A stretch of 64,000 bases of DNA from Puffinus mauretanicus (lineage: Eukaryota; Chordata; Aves; Procellariiformes; Procellariidae), in the NCBI GenBank assembly GCA_023333565.1, contig JAJKFH010003173.1, forward strand, positions 1,922,001 to 1,986,000, in the 5' to 3' direction. This document shows, piece by piece, positions 40,536 through 52,620 of the stretch. Numbering within the stretch: position 1 is the stretch's first letter; each line of letters starts with the position of its first letter. The position numbers and the translations under genes are program-made. The notes beneath the pieces are model-generated. The model did no database searches, was not told the origin of the DNA, and worked only from the letters and a program-made list of their open reading frames with translations.

Positions 40536-42253
40536 TACAGAATTTCCTCTTCTCCAAGCAGGATAAGAGAGGAGGAACTCCCAGACATTGCTGGGGAGGT
40601 TGTTCCACTACTCATTTATTAATTGCCCTCATTTGGACATGGTAACAATACTTTCATGCATTAGTGAGTAAGTCTGGGCTCTTGGAAACAAATCTGTGAA
40701 ATCTGCAAAACCTCCCATCAAAAGTGGTCCCGCCTGAAGAATGGGCACCAAAACTTGCACAGAAGTCTGCTGGCATGACAAAAATCAGCAAACTGTGAGC
40801 TGGATGCCTCACACATACACACACACAGATGAAGTTTCACGGACGGGGTGCCAGCTGGTGAACCAGGTACCCTCCTTCTATTCCTGCCTCTCTTCCTTCT
40901 TTGCATCAGGCTCTTGGACATGTCACGTCCCGTCGATGTACTTGTATCTTCTCCAGGGAAGAAAGGATGCTCGACTACAAATGCACTTTGAGATCTCAGC
41001 GTGCCACCACTGATGTGTTCCCGCTGACACTAACTGACGAATTATCTAATGGCCTGGTGTTTGCATCAAGGGAATCTTTTCAGGATCATGGGAACGGGTT
41101 TTCATGACCTCTCCACAGATGGGGTGACCCAGATGCCCTGTCAATGCCTCGTGAGGCTGGAAAACAAGACTCAGCTTGCATTTACCACATTTCAGCTCTG
41201 TGTGTTAGCACATGTTGCAGATCCACATGCTTCCCCATTACCACCGAGGAGAAAATTAATCCTATTTCCTTGCAGGAAGAGGGTCCTGTCCGAAGGCACT
41301 TGCCCTTTCGCAAATCTCATCCGGAGGCACTAACTTTCTGCCTGCCGCTTGTTCAAAGCGCTTCCCCTTCAGGCGCCTTCTCCACCCCTCAGCACGCACA
41401 CATCGCACCATTCATTTGGTTGATGCAGAGCACACAAAAAACCAATGCCAGCAGCCCCAGGCCTGACCCTGATGCTTTCTTCTTTTCAGAGCTAATGCCA
41501 CCATTGTGCCCACCAGCCAGCACGCTCACTCCAGTTTGTTTTCATGGGGAGAAGGGCCAGTTTATTAAAGCCTGACTTTACAGGAGCTAGTGCTGGCATA
41601 GCAGGGAGACCAGCTCTCAACGGGTGGTCTTGTCTGGGGAGCTCCTTGCCAGTGAGGACAGGGACAGGCATTCTGGGGGCAAGTTCTCCACACTCCTGGG
41701 AACTTATCAGAGCAACAGGCCGTGTTGGAGAGATGCAGCTGATACCAACAGCCACAAAAAAATGCAGCGTAAGGAAAATGCTATGCTGCCGGCCAGCCAG
41801 CTGCAGGACTCCTGAGCAGGGGAACCCTCCAGACAGACTCTGGGTGTCAGCCCCCCTGCAAGCCCCCCCCCGGAAACTTTCACACTGGAGACAGAAGGGT
41901 CCCCCCGAGGTCCTGCACAGAGGGACCCATGCCAGGGGTGTCTACCAAACGGCGCACGTTGGAGAAGTCGATAGTGGGTGAAGGGTTGACCAGGGCTCCC
42001 TAAACCACGTTTAGGACCAAAACATCGGCAGGGATCTCCTCCACCAGGGAACAGACAGGTATAAATTCTTGCTGCGCTTGCTATAGAGCTGAACCCTCCC
42101 TCACCGTAACTCCAACTTTAGCTATCCCCTCCCCCAGCACTTTCTGCCCTAACAGTCCCAAAGGCAGCGACAGTCCCCGACCAAGCGCTGCCCGCCCGAC
42201 GGGGCTGCGGGAGCGGAGGGCAGGGGGGCCCCGGTGTTTACCCCGGCACTCAC

Positions 42254-42800
42254 CGGCCGCCGAGCAGGTCGCTCTCCCTCCTTCCTCCTTCCTGCCGCCG
42301 CCACGCCGGGTCCCGGGGAAGAGCAGGGGCGGCGCTGCGGGCGCCGCGGGGCCGCACCGGGAACGGGGCGGGAGCGGGGCCGCTGCCGGTGCTGGAGCAG
42401 AAGCGGTGCCGGAGCCGGAGCGGTGCCGGAGAGGGTCGGGAGCGGGGCCGCTGCCGGTGCTGGAGCTGAAGCGGTGCCGGTGCCGGAGAGGGTCTGGAGC
42501 GGTACCAGCGCCGGAGCGGTGCCGGAGCAGGAGCGGTGCCGGTGCCGGAGCCGGAGCGGTGCCCGAGCCGGAAGGGGTTGGAGTGGTGCCGGTGCAGGAG
42601 ACGGTGCGGGTGCGGTGCTGGTGCGGGACGCGGCACGGTGCCGGTGCCGGAAGGGGTTGGAGCGGTGCCGGTGCGATGCCGGTGCGGGACCCGGCGCGGA
42701 GCCGGTGCTTCGCTCGGTGCGGCGCTGGCTCCTCCCCGCCGCAGCCCCGGGATAAGGAGCCCGCTCGGCCCCGCTGCCCTCGCAGCCGGCCCGGGGCCGC
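42254..42800 (-). other. CDK18: Candidate non-coding first exon of CDK18
   Basis: On the minus strand CGGCGGCCG|GTGAGTGCC is a near-ideal donor ending an exon at 42254 inside the CpG island. Splicing to the acceptor at 21387 would give a 20.9-kb 5' intron. The upstream limit (transcription start) cannot be seen. Transcript evidence is lacking, so this is inference from position and splice signal. Confidence 0.4.
42350..42720. repeat. Imperfect GC-rich minisatellite (GGTGCCGGAGC-type units)
   Basis: Irregular repeats of GGTGCC, GGAGC and GGGGCC fill the island, mostly as 11-18-nt combinations such as GAGCGGTGCCGG. They are likely unstable in length and hard to sequence. If the first exon is right, they would be transcribed as GGCACCGCTCC-type repeats in the 5' leader. 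Confidence 0.8.
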
Positions 42801-42884
42801 GCCGGGACGGCCGGGAGCGCTGCGGGCGGGAGCTCAGGCTGCACGGCGGGGAGCCGAGCTGCTCTGCGGGCTGGGAGCCGCGCA

Positions 42885-42902
42885 CACACACACACGCACA
42901 CA
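42885..42902. repeat. CA microsatellite at the edge of the CpG island
   Basis: Short (CA)n with one CG interruption (CACACACACACACGCACACA). Another short (CA)n lies near 40812-40828. Confidence 0.9.
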
Positions 42903-45900
42903 GCTCCCAGCCTCAACACACAAGTCAGGGGAGTTCCCTCCTGTAGCTCTTCCTACTCGTCCTTGAGGCTCCTGGCAGATGCGTGCGAGCGAGGGCAGCC
43001 CGTGAAATCAGGGACACGCTCGGGACCCGGCAGGGACCGTGGGCTGCCTGCGTCCCTTGGGCAGCCTTGGAAATTTCAGCCTCGGTCACTCCAGTGGGGT
43101 TGTGTATTTAGCAGCAGCTTCACCGTCCATTCCAGCTATTTATTGTCTTATATTTAGCCAAACATTCTCCATTTGCCAAAAATAGACCAGCCATGGAAAT
43201 AAATCAGGCTGAGTGGAGGTGCCAACATTGTCTGTCTGAAACTAATTAATTTCTTATATCCCCAGCTATATTAATCCTTGCCTTCGCTCTACAGACCATC
43301 CTGTCTGTCAGTAGAGTTTTTGTAATTAGTGGGTATTATGCCTAAATCTGGGGGATGTGCAGGAGGTTTAACGTGGCGGGGGAAGGCAGAGGGATGCCAG
43401 CAGGACACTTGGCAGGGAAGGAACAAAATCCATCCACACAGAGTACGGGGAGCGGGATCCCAGAGGACACAGCAGAGCTAGTGAGGAGAAGGAAAGGGAG
43501 CACAAGCTCTCTGGGGGGAAATCCTATCACAGGGAAGCATATAGGATCTTCTTCTTTCCAGACATCTGAGATTCCACAAGGAAGACTGTCCAGAAGACAC
43601 AAATGCGTGCTTCCTTAGTTCTGCTGCTGACAGAACTCCTTTTTCCCTTTTCCTTTTTGAACGTGGGAGTCTTGGGGGACTTGCCGACTCTCATTTCTTA
43701 TATTAGAACCATCAAGTTTGCTGGGAGACACTTCGAGGAACAGGGAAGTGGTTCACAGATGGCATTGCAGAATCGTAAAAGCTGAGCCCCCGTGGAGGAA
43801 AGAGATGTTTTACCAGGCTCCATTTTGTTTGTTCACTTTAGCCTGCCCCATGGCAACACCCAGCCAAGACCTGAAGCCCTTAGCAATGCTTCTCTGCTCT
43901 GTGAGTGGAGTAGAACATTCGACACCAGCTCTTCAGTCAACTCATCTAGTGAGCATGTGAGCTAGGACTCGTCTGAGCACACAGGGCTGAACGAACGGGC
44001 TCTGAACTGGAACTGCCCCTCCAGAAGCAGACGTGGAGTTCAAGCATGAGGCATATTGCCCCAGCTGGGTCATGATGACTTTGCAGCAGGGGTAAGACCC
44101 AGTCCTCTGTGACACAGGGCAAACAAACTTGCTTCTCACCTGCATCGTGGGGATTTGCATCCTTTGCTCTGCAAGGGCTTGGGGAGGAGCAGCAAAGGAT
44201 AAGACCCAGAGGCACGATGTGCAGGCTGGCCCTCGGCTCGCGTGAACGACTGCCCTCCCCTAACCCCTGGTCAATGAGTACCTGGTCATGTGGGCTGCAA
44301 AGTCAGCGGCAGCTCTGTGTGACATTAGCCATCACGCTCCCTTTATGCCCCTGGCTGCAGAAGCTGGCATGTTTTCCGCAGCCCAGCAGTCCAGCCAGGC
44401 TCTGGCATGCCTCTGATTTCCATCCTCACCCATCCCCTCTATTTAGAGCGGAGATGTCTCCAGGGGGGGAGATGTCTCGAAGACTTATGTGCTGTTCCCA
44501 GCACAGTGCAGCCCTCGGCATAACAACTGCTGCCACGTACTCCATACCACAGCTATGAGACCACCTGGCACTGCAAGTCCATTTTACAACAGAAAGCAAA
44601 GGAGATCTCCAGCAAAAGCTATGGCTACTTAGGGAGAGGAAGCCCCCAAACTGGAGATGGACAGAGAAACCAGCCCTAAGAGAAAGAGCAATGTGCAAGG
44701 GGCAAGAATGTTACAAGCAATTAGTGGACACAGACACGAGCTGAGTGGCTGTGTCACACAAGCTGCTTATTGGTGCATAACATTCCTCATAAACATAAAT
44801 TACAATAATCAGCATGCCAAGGAAGGGATTGCTGTAAGCCTGACAGGGATGGCCTTGGGAGGAGGATGTGGAGAGGGAGAGAACCCAGCTGCTGCAGCCA
44901 GCAGGGAGTCCTAGACATGCGTGTTCGAAGACTGGATGGGAGAGGAGCTGCATTACAGTGTGATGGATGTTCACCAGCATGTGGGACAAGAACACAGTAC
45001 ATCTCCCTGGCAGACTGACGCGGTACTAACGAGACTCTACACTGTGTAATGGGGCTGGGTCCGTTCCACCAATAATAGCCCAAAGCAAACTGTCCCTTAA
45101 TGTGTGCTCTGTGAAGGGCAACATGGGCTGAGGTCGCTAGTGTTGAACTTGGCACCCACCAGCGGATGCCTCTGCAATACTGAGCAGTGCATTTGCAAGG
45201 CAGTGCCTGCAGGGCGTTTTTCAAACATGCCAACTTAATGGCTGAGCAAAAGGCAGGCGTGCTTGCTTTTTGTGAGTTTTTTTCTGAAATTACTTTGGGT
45301 TCTGGGGTTGCTTTTTCCCTTTTGTATTGTCACAGTGAAATCACATAGCCTCATGGAGTTCCAGGAGAAATCAGGTGTGAAAATGGGTTCATTGTAGTTA
45401 GGAGTATTTCATAAAAAGATGGGTCTGGCTGGGAAACTACAAGACTTTGTGTAAGTCCATGGTTGTGATCACCTCCGCTCGTGCTGGGGGAGACTTTCCT
45501 CAGCAAACCCTTGTCCTCCTCTTCCAGTTATGCAACTCCTAGGGCGTCCCTTGCCTGGTGCAGCCAGGGGAGTGCTGGGTTGTGGCCCACAGCTGTTCTC
45601 GCTTTTGATATAAATTGCATCTTTTGAAGATACACAGGCTGTGCTTCCTCACCCTGGGCCCGTCTGCTGTCGCCCTCCTGCAAACAGCACCTCAGCCCAG
45701 CTGCGCATTTGGCTGAAGAGAGGAAAGAAGGGGGAGGTGTGAAGGAGAGAGGGCTGCAGCAAGCGGAGAGTCAGGCCTGGCAGAGACTTGCATGCTCGTG
45801 TCTGCCTCTAGCCAAAGGGGCACGGCTGGCTGGGTGCTGTAAGCGAGCAGGGCTGTGATGCATATAACCCAGGGTGATGGCTCTGAGCTGTTCATGCCAT

Positions 45901-46619
45901 CGGCACAGTCCTAGGACTTCCTCCAGGTAGAAGCAATCCCGTTTCCACTGTACACCAGGAGATCACACACCCTCTTCACCCCTCCTGAAAAGCCACCCCC
46001 AGAAACACACCAGCAGACTGCTGAGCTGGGCCCCTTTGCTAGGCCAGGGGAAAACGGTACCTCTGTTTCCCAGGCTGCAAGCGGCATGCAGGCTGGAGTG
46101 ATTTTCAGGAGCAGCAGGGAAGGCTGCAGCATCCTGAGCAGCATTTTAATCACAGACCCAAGGGGTTTGCTAGGGCTGTTCCTCTCCAGAACCTTCCTTG
46201 TCAGCAAACACCACTGCAGAAACGTGACAGAGGGACCGCGGGATGCCGAGGGGTCAGCACAGCCTCGGAGCAGTGGGGAGAGCAGTCCCAGCCCCACGGC
46301 CGATGCAAGAGCAAGCACAAGTGTGAGACTCCACTATGCACCCCTTGTTCCTGTGCAAACCTGTCCAAGGATGGAGCTACAGGCGCAGTGCAGGGACTGA
46401 CACGGAGCTAGAGCCCAGGCGGTGCCTGTCTTGTAAAACTGCGCCCTGCCCCAGGCGTGCTCCCTGCGTGGCTCCTGGCCAGGCGCATTAAATCCTCCCG
46501 GTTCTCCCTCACATGGTGAGGCCCCCGCGGGGACACTCCATCCAGCCCCGGGCGCCAGCGTGGGGAGAGAGGAGGGAGAGTGCCCAGGGCAGCGTCCCGG
46601 GGGACAGCCAGAGGGCTGG

Positions 46620-46765
46620 GACAGCCTTAGGAGACCAAGGCAGTTCAGGCTGTTTAGCCTCAAGGGCTAAAAAAGCTGGACAGAGGTGATAGCAGTCCCC
46701 AAATGCATAAAAGTGGAAGGGAGCAGCCTCTGTCATCACGGTGCGAAGCGTTCCTTGCAGACAGG
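46620..46765 (+). mobile_element. Degraded CR1-like LINE fragment
   Basis: The stretch has GGCTGTTTAGCCT, then GGTGATAGCAGTCCCCAAAT and GCATAAAAG. This order resembles the 3' region of older sauropsid CR1 elements (tttagcctggagaagag... gatagcagtcttcaaat...cataaaag). It is much diverged and lacks the CR1 terminal repeat. Confidence 0.45.
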
Positions 46766-47961
46766 TGTAAGGACACATAATTTTTGCTGTAAGCTGCTAG
46801 CCCCCATTTAATACCCCTCCCCAGACCGGGGGGCAGCCCTGCCTGCCTGTCCCACTGCATGGGCCCTGTGCAGCACCCTGCAGAGACGCAGGAGCTCACC
46901 TACGCGGTCTCCAGGCTGGGGGGATCGGAGGCAAAGCCTAAGTGGGAGTCATTTGGATGTGCTTAGCAGGGAGCCGAATGGAGTGAAGATGTCAAAACGC
47001 GCTAAGCAATAAAGCGCCAGGCCCAGTAAGAGCCAGTTAAGAAAGATACGGCCTCTGAATGGTGCTCTACCCAGTAGGCATCACTGTCTCCCTAGAGAGA
47101 GGTCCAGAGCTCCAATCTGCAACCCAGCGCTCTCACATGAGAGTCCTGGCAATCCCAGTAAATACAGGAAGTATATTAAACCTGACAGCCTCGACTGGAG
47201 CATTATAGAGAAACGGCAGCAACATGAATGTGTCTGACTTCTGGAGGAAATGCAGGTCAGCTCCAGGGGGGTTTCACTTGTTTTCTTCCTGCAGCTCCTC
47301 TGGCCTCATTCCCCTGCCGCACAGAGCAGCGTCGGAGTTGCAGATCCCTCCAGGTCCCCAGCAGCTCACAGGCACGTTTTCTCCACTACTAAACTCACAT
47401 GGGCATGCATGTGTGCTGCTCCAAGGCAAGCGGCTGTGTGTAGGTCTGCAGGGAATATTTTACAGTCACTGCATCCAGGCAGCAGTTCCCTTCCCCGCTG
47501 CTCTGACATTCAATAGTAACGCAGGCACCGAGTCATGGAAAGAAAATGTGTTCAATGCTTCCCCTGCCCGTGGACAGTTCTCCCTTGTGCACACGCAGGC
47601 ATGTGGAAATCATTGCCCGGAGACCAGTGCTGCATTTCAGCAACAATCGGAGTGCTTTAGTTTAGAGGCTGGCTGCTAAGTCAAGGAATACTGGCAAATG
47701 GGCCCCGTGCTTAACTGCCCAGCCTGGCATGTCAGGATCTGCTCATACCAAGTGCTGGAGAGGCCAAATGCACCCGCTGCTGTCATTGGGAGGGTGGCTG
47801 CTGCTGCATCACAAGGCTCAGCCTGTGCCTGTGCCTGTGCATGGTGCCAACAAGGGGTGCAATGGCTGTAGGACACCCCCATTTAACAGCACCCCCCACA
47901 AGTTACATCTCTGTTGGGCATCTGCAACTCCACTGACTCTGAAAATGTAAATGGGCAAGAC

Positions 47962-48060
47962 GAAAGGAATATTGTTATTCCCATTTTACAGGCAGGTGAA
48001 ATGAGGACAGGAGAAATGGAGACCCGTTCAGATATTCTTGTTAACGCAGACTAGTGCTTG
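47962..48060 (-). mobile_element. MIR-like SINE remnant
   Basis: TTATTCCCATTTTACAGGCA, then GGTGAAATGAGGACAGGAGA matches the start of a reverse MIR core. Confidence 0.5.
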
Positions 48061-51000
48061 TTCCCAGAGCTGAGGGAGTTCCTCAGGGTCCCACTGCAGA
48101 TCTCTAACACACAGCATTCATAACTGAGCCCAGATGAACTGCAATCTACTCTTGCCTCACACAAGAATTGACTCCCTGTGAACACCAATCACTCTGAAAC
48201 TAAACTTAGTGAAAATCACTGCATAAGTCAACGTGCTGCATGCAAAATAAAGTCACCATCCACAAAGTACAGCTGGCCAAAACACGGCTGACCATGGCAA
48301 CCATCGGGCCAATTGCAAACCGGTGAATCCAGCAGAATGTCCTCTTAATTTTGCCCATGGAGCATCACCATAACAACAGATCCACCAATCCACGCCAGAG
48401 ATTCATGCACTTAGCAACCAGAAGCTGCCAAATTATAAAAAAAGTAAAAATTTTGCACAAAGTATTTCCTCCACAATCCTACTGTAAGTGTGCAAAACTC
48501 CAGCAGCACGATGGGCACAGCCAGAAAAATGCACAGAATACGACGGATACTAAAACTTCTCTCCCAGCAAGTAGCTCTGAAACAAAAGCATCCACGGCCC
48601 TGGCAGTGGTATCATTTGGCCTTTGGTTTTGGCATTTCGCTTAGGGCTGTGTGCACCTTCCTCCCCGTTACACAGCAGAGAGAGGAAGCCTGAATGCAAA
48701 GGTAAGGCTGGCATGCAGCACCAGGGCTGACACTCCCTAATACCCCTGATCTTCACCCAGCCATGGGACCTGGAGAAACCGAGCAAGACTGCTCTGCTTG
48801 AAAGTTTCCAGGGGGGGTTTACCAGTTGCTTCACAAGGGTTAAAGCATCTCAGCTCTGCAGAGAGCAGCCCAGGCGCCAGTGCTGCAGTTCAAAAGTAAG
48901 CGAACGCTGTCCCCAAAGGAGTTTGCTCCTGTGAGCGGACCTTGTCCCTCATCGCCCTGTGTGAAGCAAGTGCAGGGAGGAGATAAGGTTTTTTTCAGAG
49001 AACAATCCGTCTCTCTCCCACTGACTCACTGACAAGCTTCCCCTTTCCAAGGCAGTTCACGGGGCGAGCTGTAGGCTGAACAGTCAGTCCTCTTCACTGG
49101 AAAGAGGTGAGTAAGTGTACCAAGGGCTTAAATCTCTGCTTCCTCTTGGGAGCAAGAAGCACCGGGATTAAAGTACTGTAGGGGAATGTGCCTGGGCAAA
49201 CCTAACAGACCAAATGCTTCTCTTCGGCAGCGCGCACCAGAAACACTAGCAAAGTGTCTGGTGCTTTCCTGCCGACAGAAAGTGGGAGTCCCTACTTGGA
49301 CCAAGACCAAGAAATACCCAGTGATTAAGAACAGAGCATCAGACGGGGTTTTCCAGCCCAAACCAGTAAGACCCCTATTAGCAGGATGCAATTCTTTGGC
49401 CTAGGCAGTACAGGAGGTCTGGCTGGAGAATAAGGATTTATCCGAGCCTTTGGCCACAGGGATGGATGGATGGAAAGGGAGGAGCCATGGCAGCGGGCTG
49501 GCACTATTCAGCAAGAACAGCTTGGGTAGCACCAGAAAGGGACTCCCTCACTGCTGACTATGACAGTTTCAGGATGCTAAGCCAGGATTTGCTGCCTGCC
49601 TCACAGTCTGTTAGCTATTTTCAGCCCAAATGAGGAATCCAACCCAGCTTTGGCTTCCCATCAATTCAGGCGGAAACTTCAGCGGGCGTTAGAGGGATGA
49701 TAAATGTGAGAACATTTCCAAAAAAGAGAGCCAAGAAAGGGCTTGAACTGCAGTGCTGGACACATGCAGGGTGGGGCACAGAGCAAAGCATCCCTGAGAG
49801 GGCAGGAGTGATAGGGATATGCCCAAGAAAGAGCTTGGCTTAGCTGGGAATGGAGTGGGCGCAGTCCCACCTTCACGCATATGCTGGCGCTTGTGCCAGC
49901 CGAGCTCGCGGCGTCTGGGAGCCTCTCCAGCCCACACGGGTCTATCGAGGCCGCTGGAGCTGATGTTCACCCCACACCGCCTGCTAACCAGTCTGACATC
50001 CCCCAGCTCTGCTGTTATAATTAGGGAATTGGAGCAGATGGCAGCGGAGTTAGCTGAAAAGAGGAAAATCTCATACACAGCTGCCACTTGCTGTGAGCAA
50101 GTCCTTCCCTCTTAGGCAAGTCAGGAGGATGACAGCTCCTGCGATCAGACGGGGAGCTGCCGGGACAGGGTGCTGCAGCGACAACAAACCCAAGGACTCC
50201 CAGCTGAGTGCTGGGGGATGCTGGGAGGGCAGCCACGAACACCGCGGGCACGGGGTATGAACCACAGCGACAAGGCACCAGTGGCACCAGCAAGGGCTCC
50301 CTCTTTGTTGCTGCCCCTGGGGGGCTGTGTGAGCTCCTGCAGGTCCATGCACCTCAGTGTCAGCTCCTGTCTTCATCCCAGCAGGCTTTATGGAAACCTG
50401 CACTTGAATACAACACTGCTCCAGTCTTCTGCCTCCACAATAAACATTTGCACGCTGCTGTGTGCTGCTTCTCTCCTGGGCGAAAACAAAACTGGCTGGC
50501 ACAGGCAGGGCAGACAAGGACCTTGCCCCCTCCTTCCCAGCTAGCAAACATACGCGCATCGGCAGCAAAGATTATGATGGGCAGAGAGAAATTCTTGCAG
50601 GTGAAACTCTGTGGCAAAGCCTTGCAGGACAGCCTGCACCCCAGAGAAAACCCTGGGCATCCCAGGGATGGCATACAGCACCGTGCAGGCACAGCACAGG
50701 TCCTGCTGGGGAGATGGGCTGCCTGCCCCCACTGGGGAAGGGCTTTCATGGTGTGTCCCAGAACTTGCTTTAACTGGTGCTGAGGCATCTGCCCAGGAGA
50801 AAACCACCAGCGGGCTGGCGGCAGGCAGCTCCCTGCAAGGAAGTCTCTGGGGAGAATTTACAGCACAAGCCTCTTCCTAGCTGAATGCACCTATTATTTC
50901 ATTAGCGCTGTAATTCCCCAGCTAGTAAGTGCTCTAACGGCATGTTGAGTCTCCTCTTCTGCTCACATGCTGCACACCTGCTGTAAACACAGCCCGAAAT

Positions 51001-52529
51001 CATCTTCTCTGACAGGCTGCAGAGCAGAGAAACTTTCTTGCCGCCTTCTTCTGGCTGGAGGAGGCTCAAGATTCATTCTGACAGATGCCGAGTGCTCTGT
51101 GGACAGGACGGCTGCAGCCTAGCACACTCCACGGGTCTCAGCCTGATTCTGCCCTCGGTTGGTCTAGTTTTGTGAGTGCTGAGCCTCCACAGCATAGTGA
51201 AATCCCTGATGGCTGTGCAGCACGCATGGGAGCCCGGGCTCCTCACCTCAGCATCACCAAAGGGCTCCCAGGACTGTTGATGCTCTGCTTGTACCTGTAG
51301 GGAAACACTGTCTTTGCAGTCTTTTCTAGCTCTCGGGTAAGGCATGAGGTTGTTCCATTGCGTGCCATCCCTGTGTATCAAATAACTTGGCCAGAAGCCT
51401 TTCCAAATCCTGAAGCTCAGAAAAAGGACTCTGGAGACTCATCCAGTCGTGGTGCTTCATACAATCTGGACGCTCTGAACCAGAGCAGGATGCCCTAGGA
51501 CTGGAGGCTGCACTTGGTCATTTAAAGCCTTGCAATACAGGCAAGGAGACCACCTCTCTCTGGGCTCCAGCGGCATCCAGGAGGCCTCACAGCAGGACTT
51601 CAAAGGACCCCACATCGCCTCTCATGCAAGCTCTGCCAGATGGAGCGGGCTAGACGTGGCGGATGGGATGGTACATGCGTGACCCCAAAAGGGCGCACTG
51701 CCAGTGCAACCCTCAGGAGGTTTCAGAAATCAGAGCAACCCCGGTGCTGCGCTTCGCACTCCCCGCCCCTGTGCCGTGCCTTGCAGAGATCCAGCGCTGA
51801 CCCACCATCTGCCAGCACAGGCATTCCTGTAGGCCAGCCGCTGATGCCACTACTTTTGACTAAGTGAGGCACTTCTGAGGAAAAAAAAAGTGAAATACAG
51901 GTTTAAGGCAGGACTCTTCCAGATAAATCTGCTCTCTTGTTGTCTCACAGATTAAATCAATTAGCACCACAGAAGAGGTCTGCATTTGCAGATGCTGAGG
52001 CTGATTCTCCTTGTGCTCATGCTGATTCAAGTCAGGGATAAATAAAGTCCATAAAACTACTTTGATGTAGAACTGAGAGTGAGAGGAAAATACCAGTTCT
52101 GTTACCCAGCATACAGCCTTCACTCTCCTGGTTTAGTGCGACTCAAAAGCCCCTTGGGTAAAACCAACTTATTTTTAGCTGTTTACTTATTAAACAAACA
52201 CAAGGGAAGGCTAAATGTCAAGGCATTTTTGCATACCGAGCTGGACTCTGCGCATTTATTCTGTCACATACAGGGATGCTGGACCAAACTACTTCTCTGC
52301 TCTAGAGCTGGGGGTGGAGCAGAGCCAGCCAGGGAATGTGGGTCCTGCCTAGAAGCTGGTGCTGCTTGTAATCCCCCCCCAAACATCTGGAAGCCAAGCA
52401 CCTCCTGACTGTGGGTTCATCTGTCAAAGGAGTGCAATACTCATTTAGCTGGCTCTATATATGATCTCCTCCCTGTTTTTTACCATATTTAACCCCTCCA
52501 CACCCGCAGCTAACAAGGAAATGTCCAAC

Positions 52530-52620
52530 TCCAGTGTCACAAGTGGAGAAGAGGTGAAGGGACTTGCCTAAGGTCAATGGGATCGTGTGACGGAGCACAG
52601 CATCCAACAAGAGCCCTCCA
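52530..52620 (-). mobile_element. MIR-like SINE remnant
   Basis: AGGTGAAGGGACTTGCCTAA and GGTCAATGGGATCG fit 'aggttaagtgacttgcccaaggtcacac' of the reverse MIR core. Confidence 0.45.

Larger units (their letters stand above)
21387..42149. other. 20.8 kb without a recognised exon, probable CDK18 5' intron
   Basis: No frame here resembles a known protein. Contents: MIR-like remnants, poly(T) tracts at 29.76 and 33.14 kb, a short tandem duplication at 23.76 kb, and isolated donor-like motifs (for example CCCCAAAAG|GTGAGTG at 27143) without exon context. Enhancers are likely in such an intron but cannot be identified from sequence alone. Confidence 0.6.
42150..42900. promoter_or_regulatory. CpG island, likely CDK18 promoter
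   Basis: The segment is very rich in CpG and carries dozens of GGTGCC/GGAGC units. It lies 21 kb upstream of the first coding exon, as expected for a gene with a long non-coding first intron. A strong minus-strand splice donor sits at its gene-proximal edge. Long open frames through it are a by-product of GC content and the repeat. A promoter for something on the plus strand is also possible. Confidence 0.5.

Noticed and set aside
42149..42919. 256-codon minus-strand and other long frames in the 42-kb island
   Set aside because: They read through GC-rich repeats in several frames at once, giving repetitive PAPAP or GAGAG peptides.
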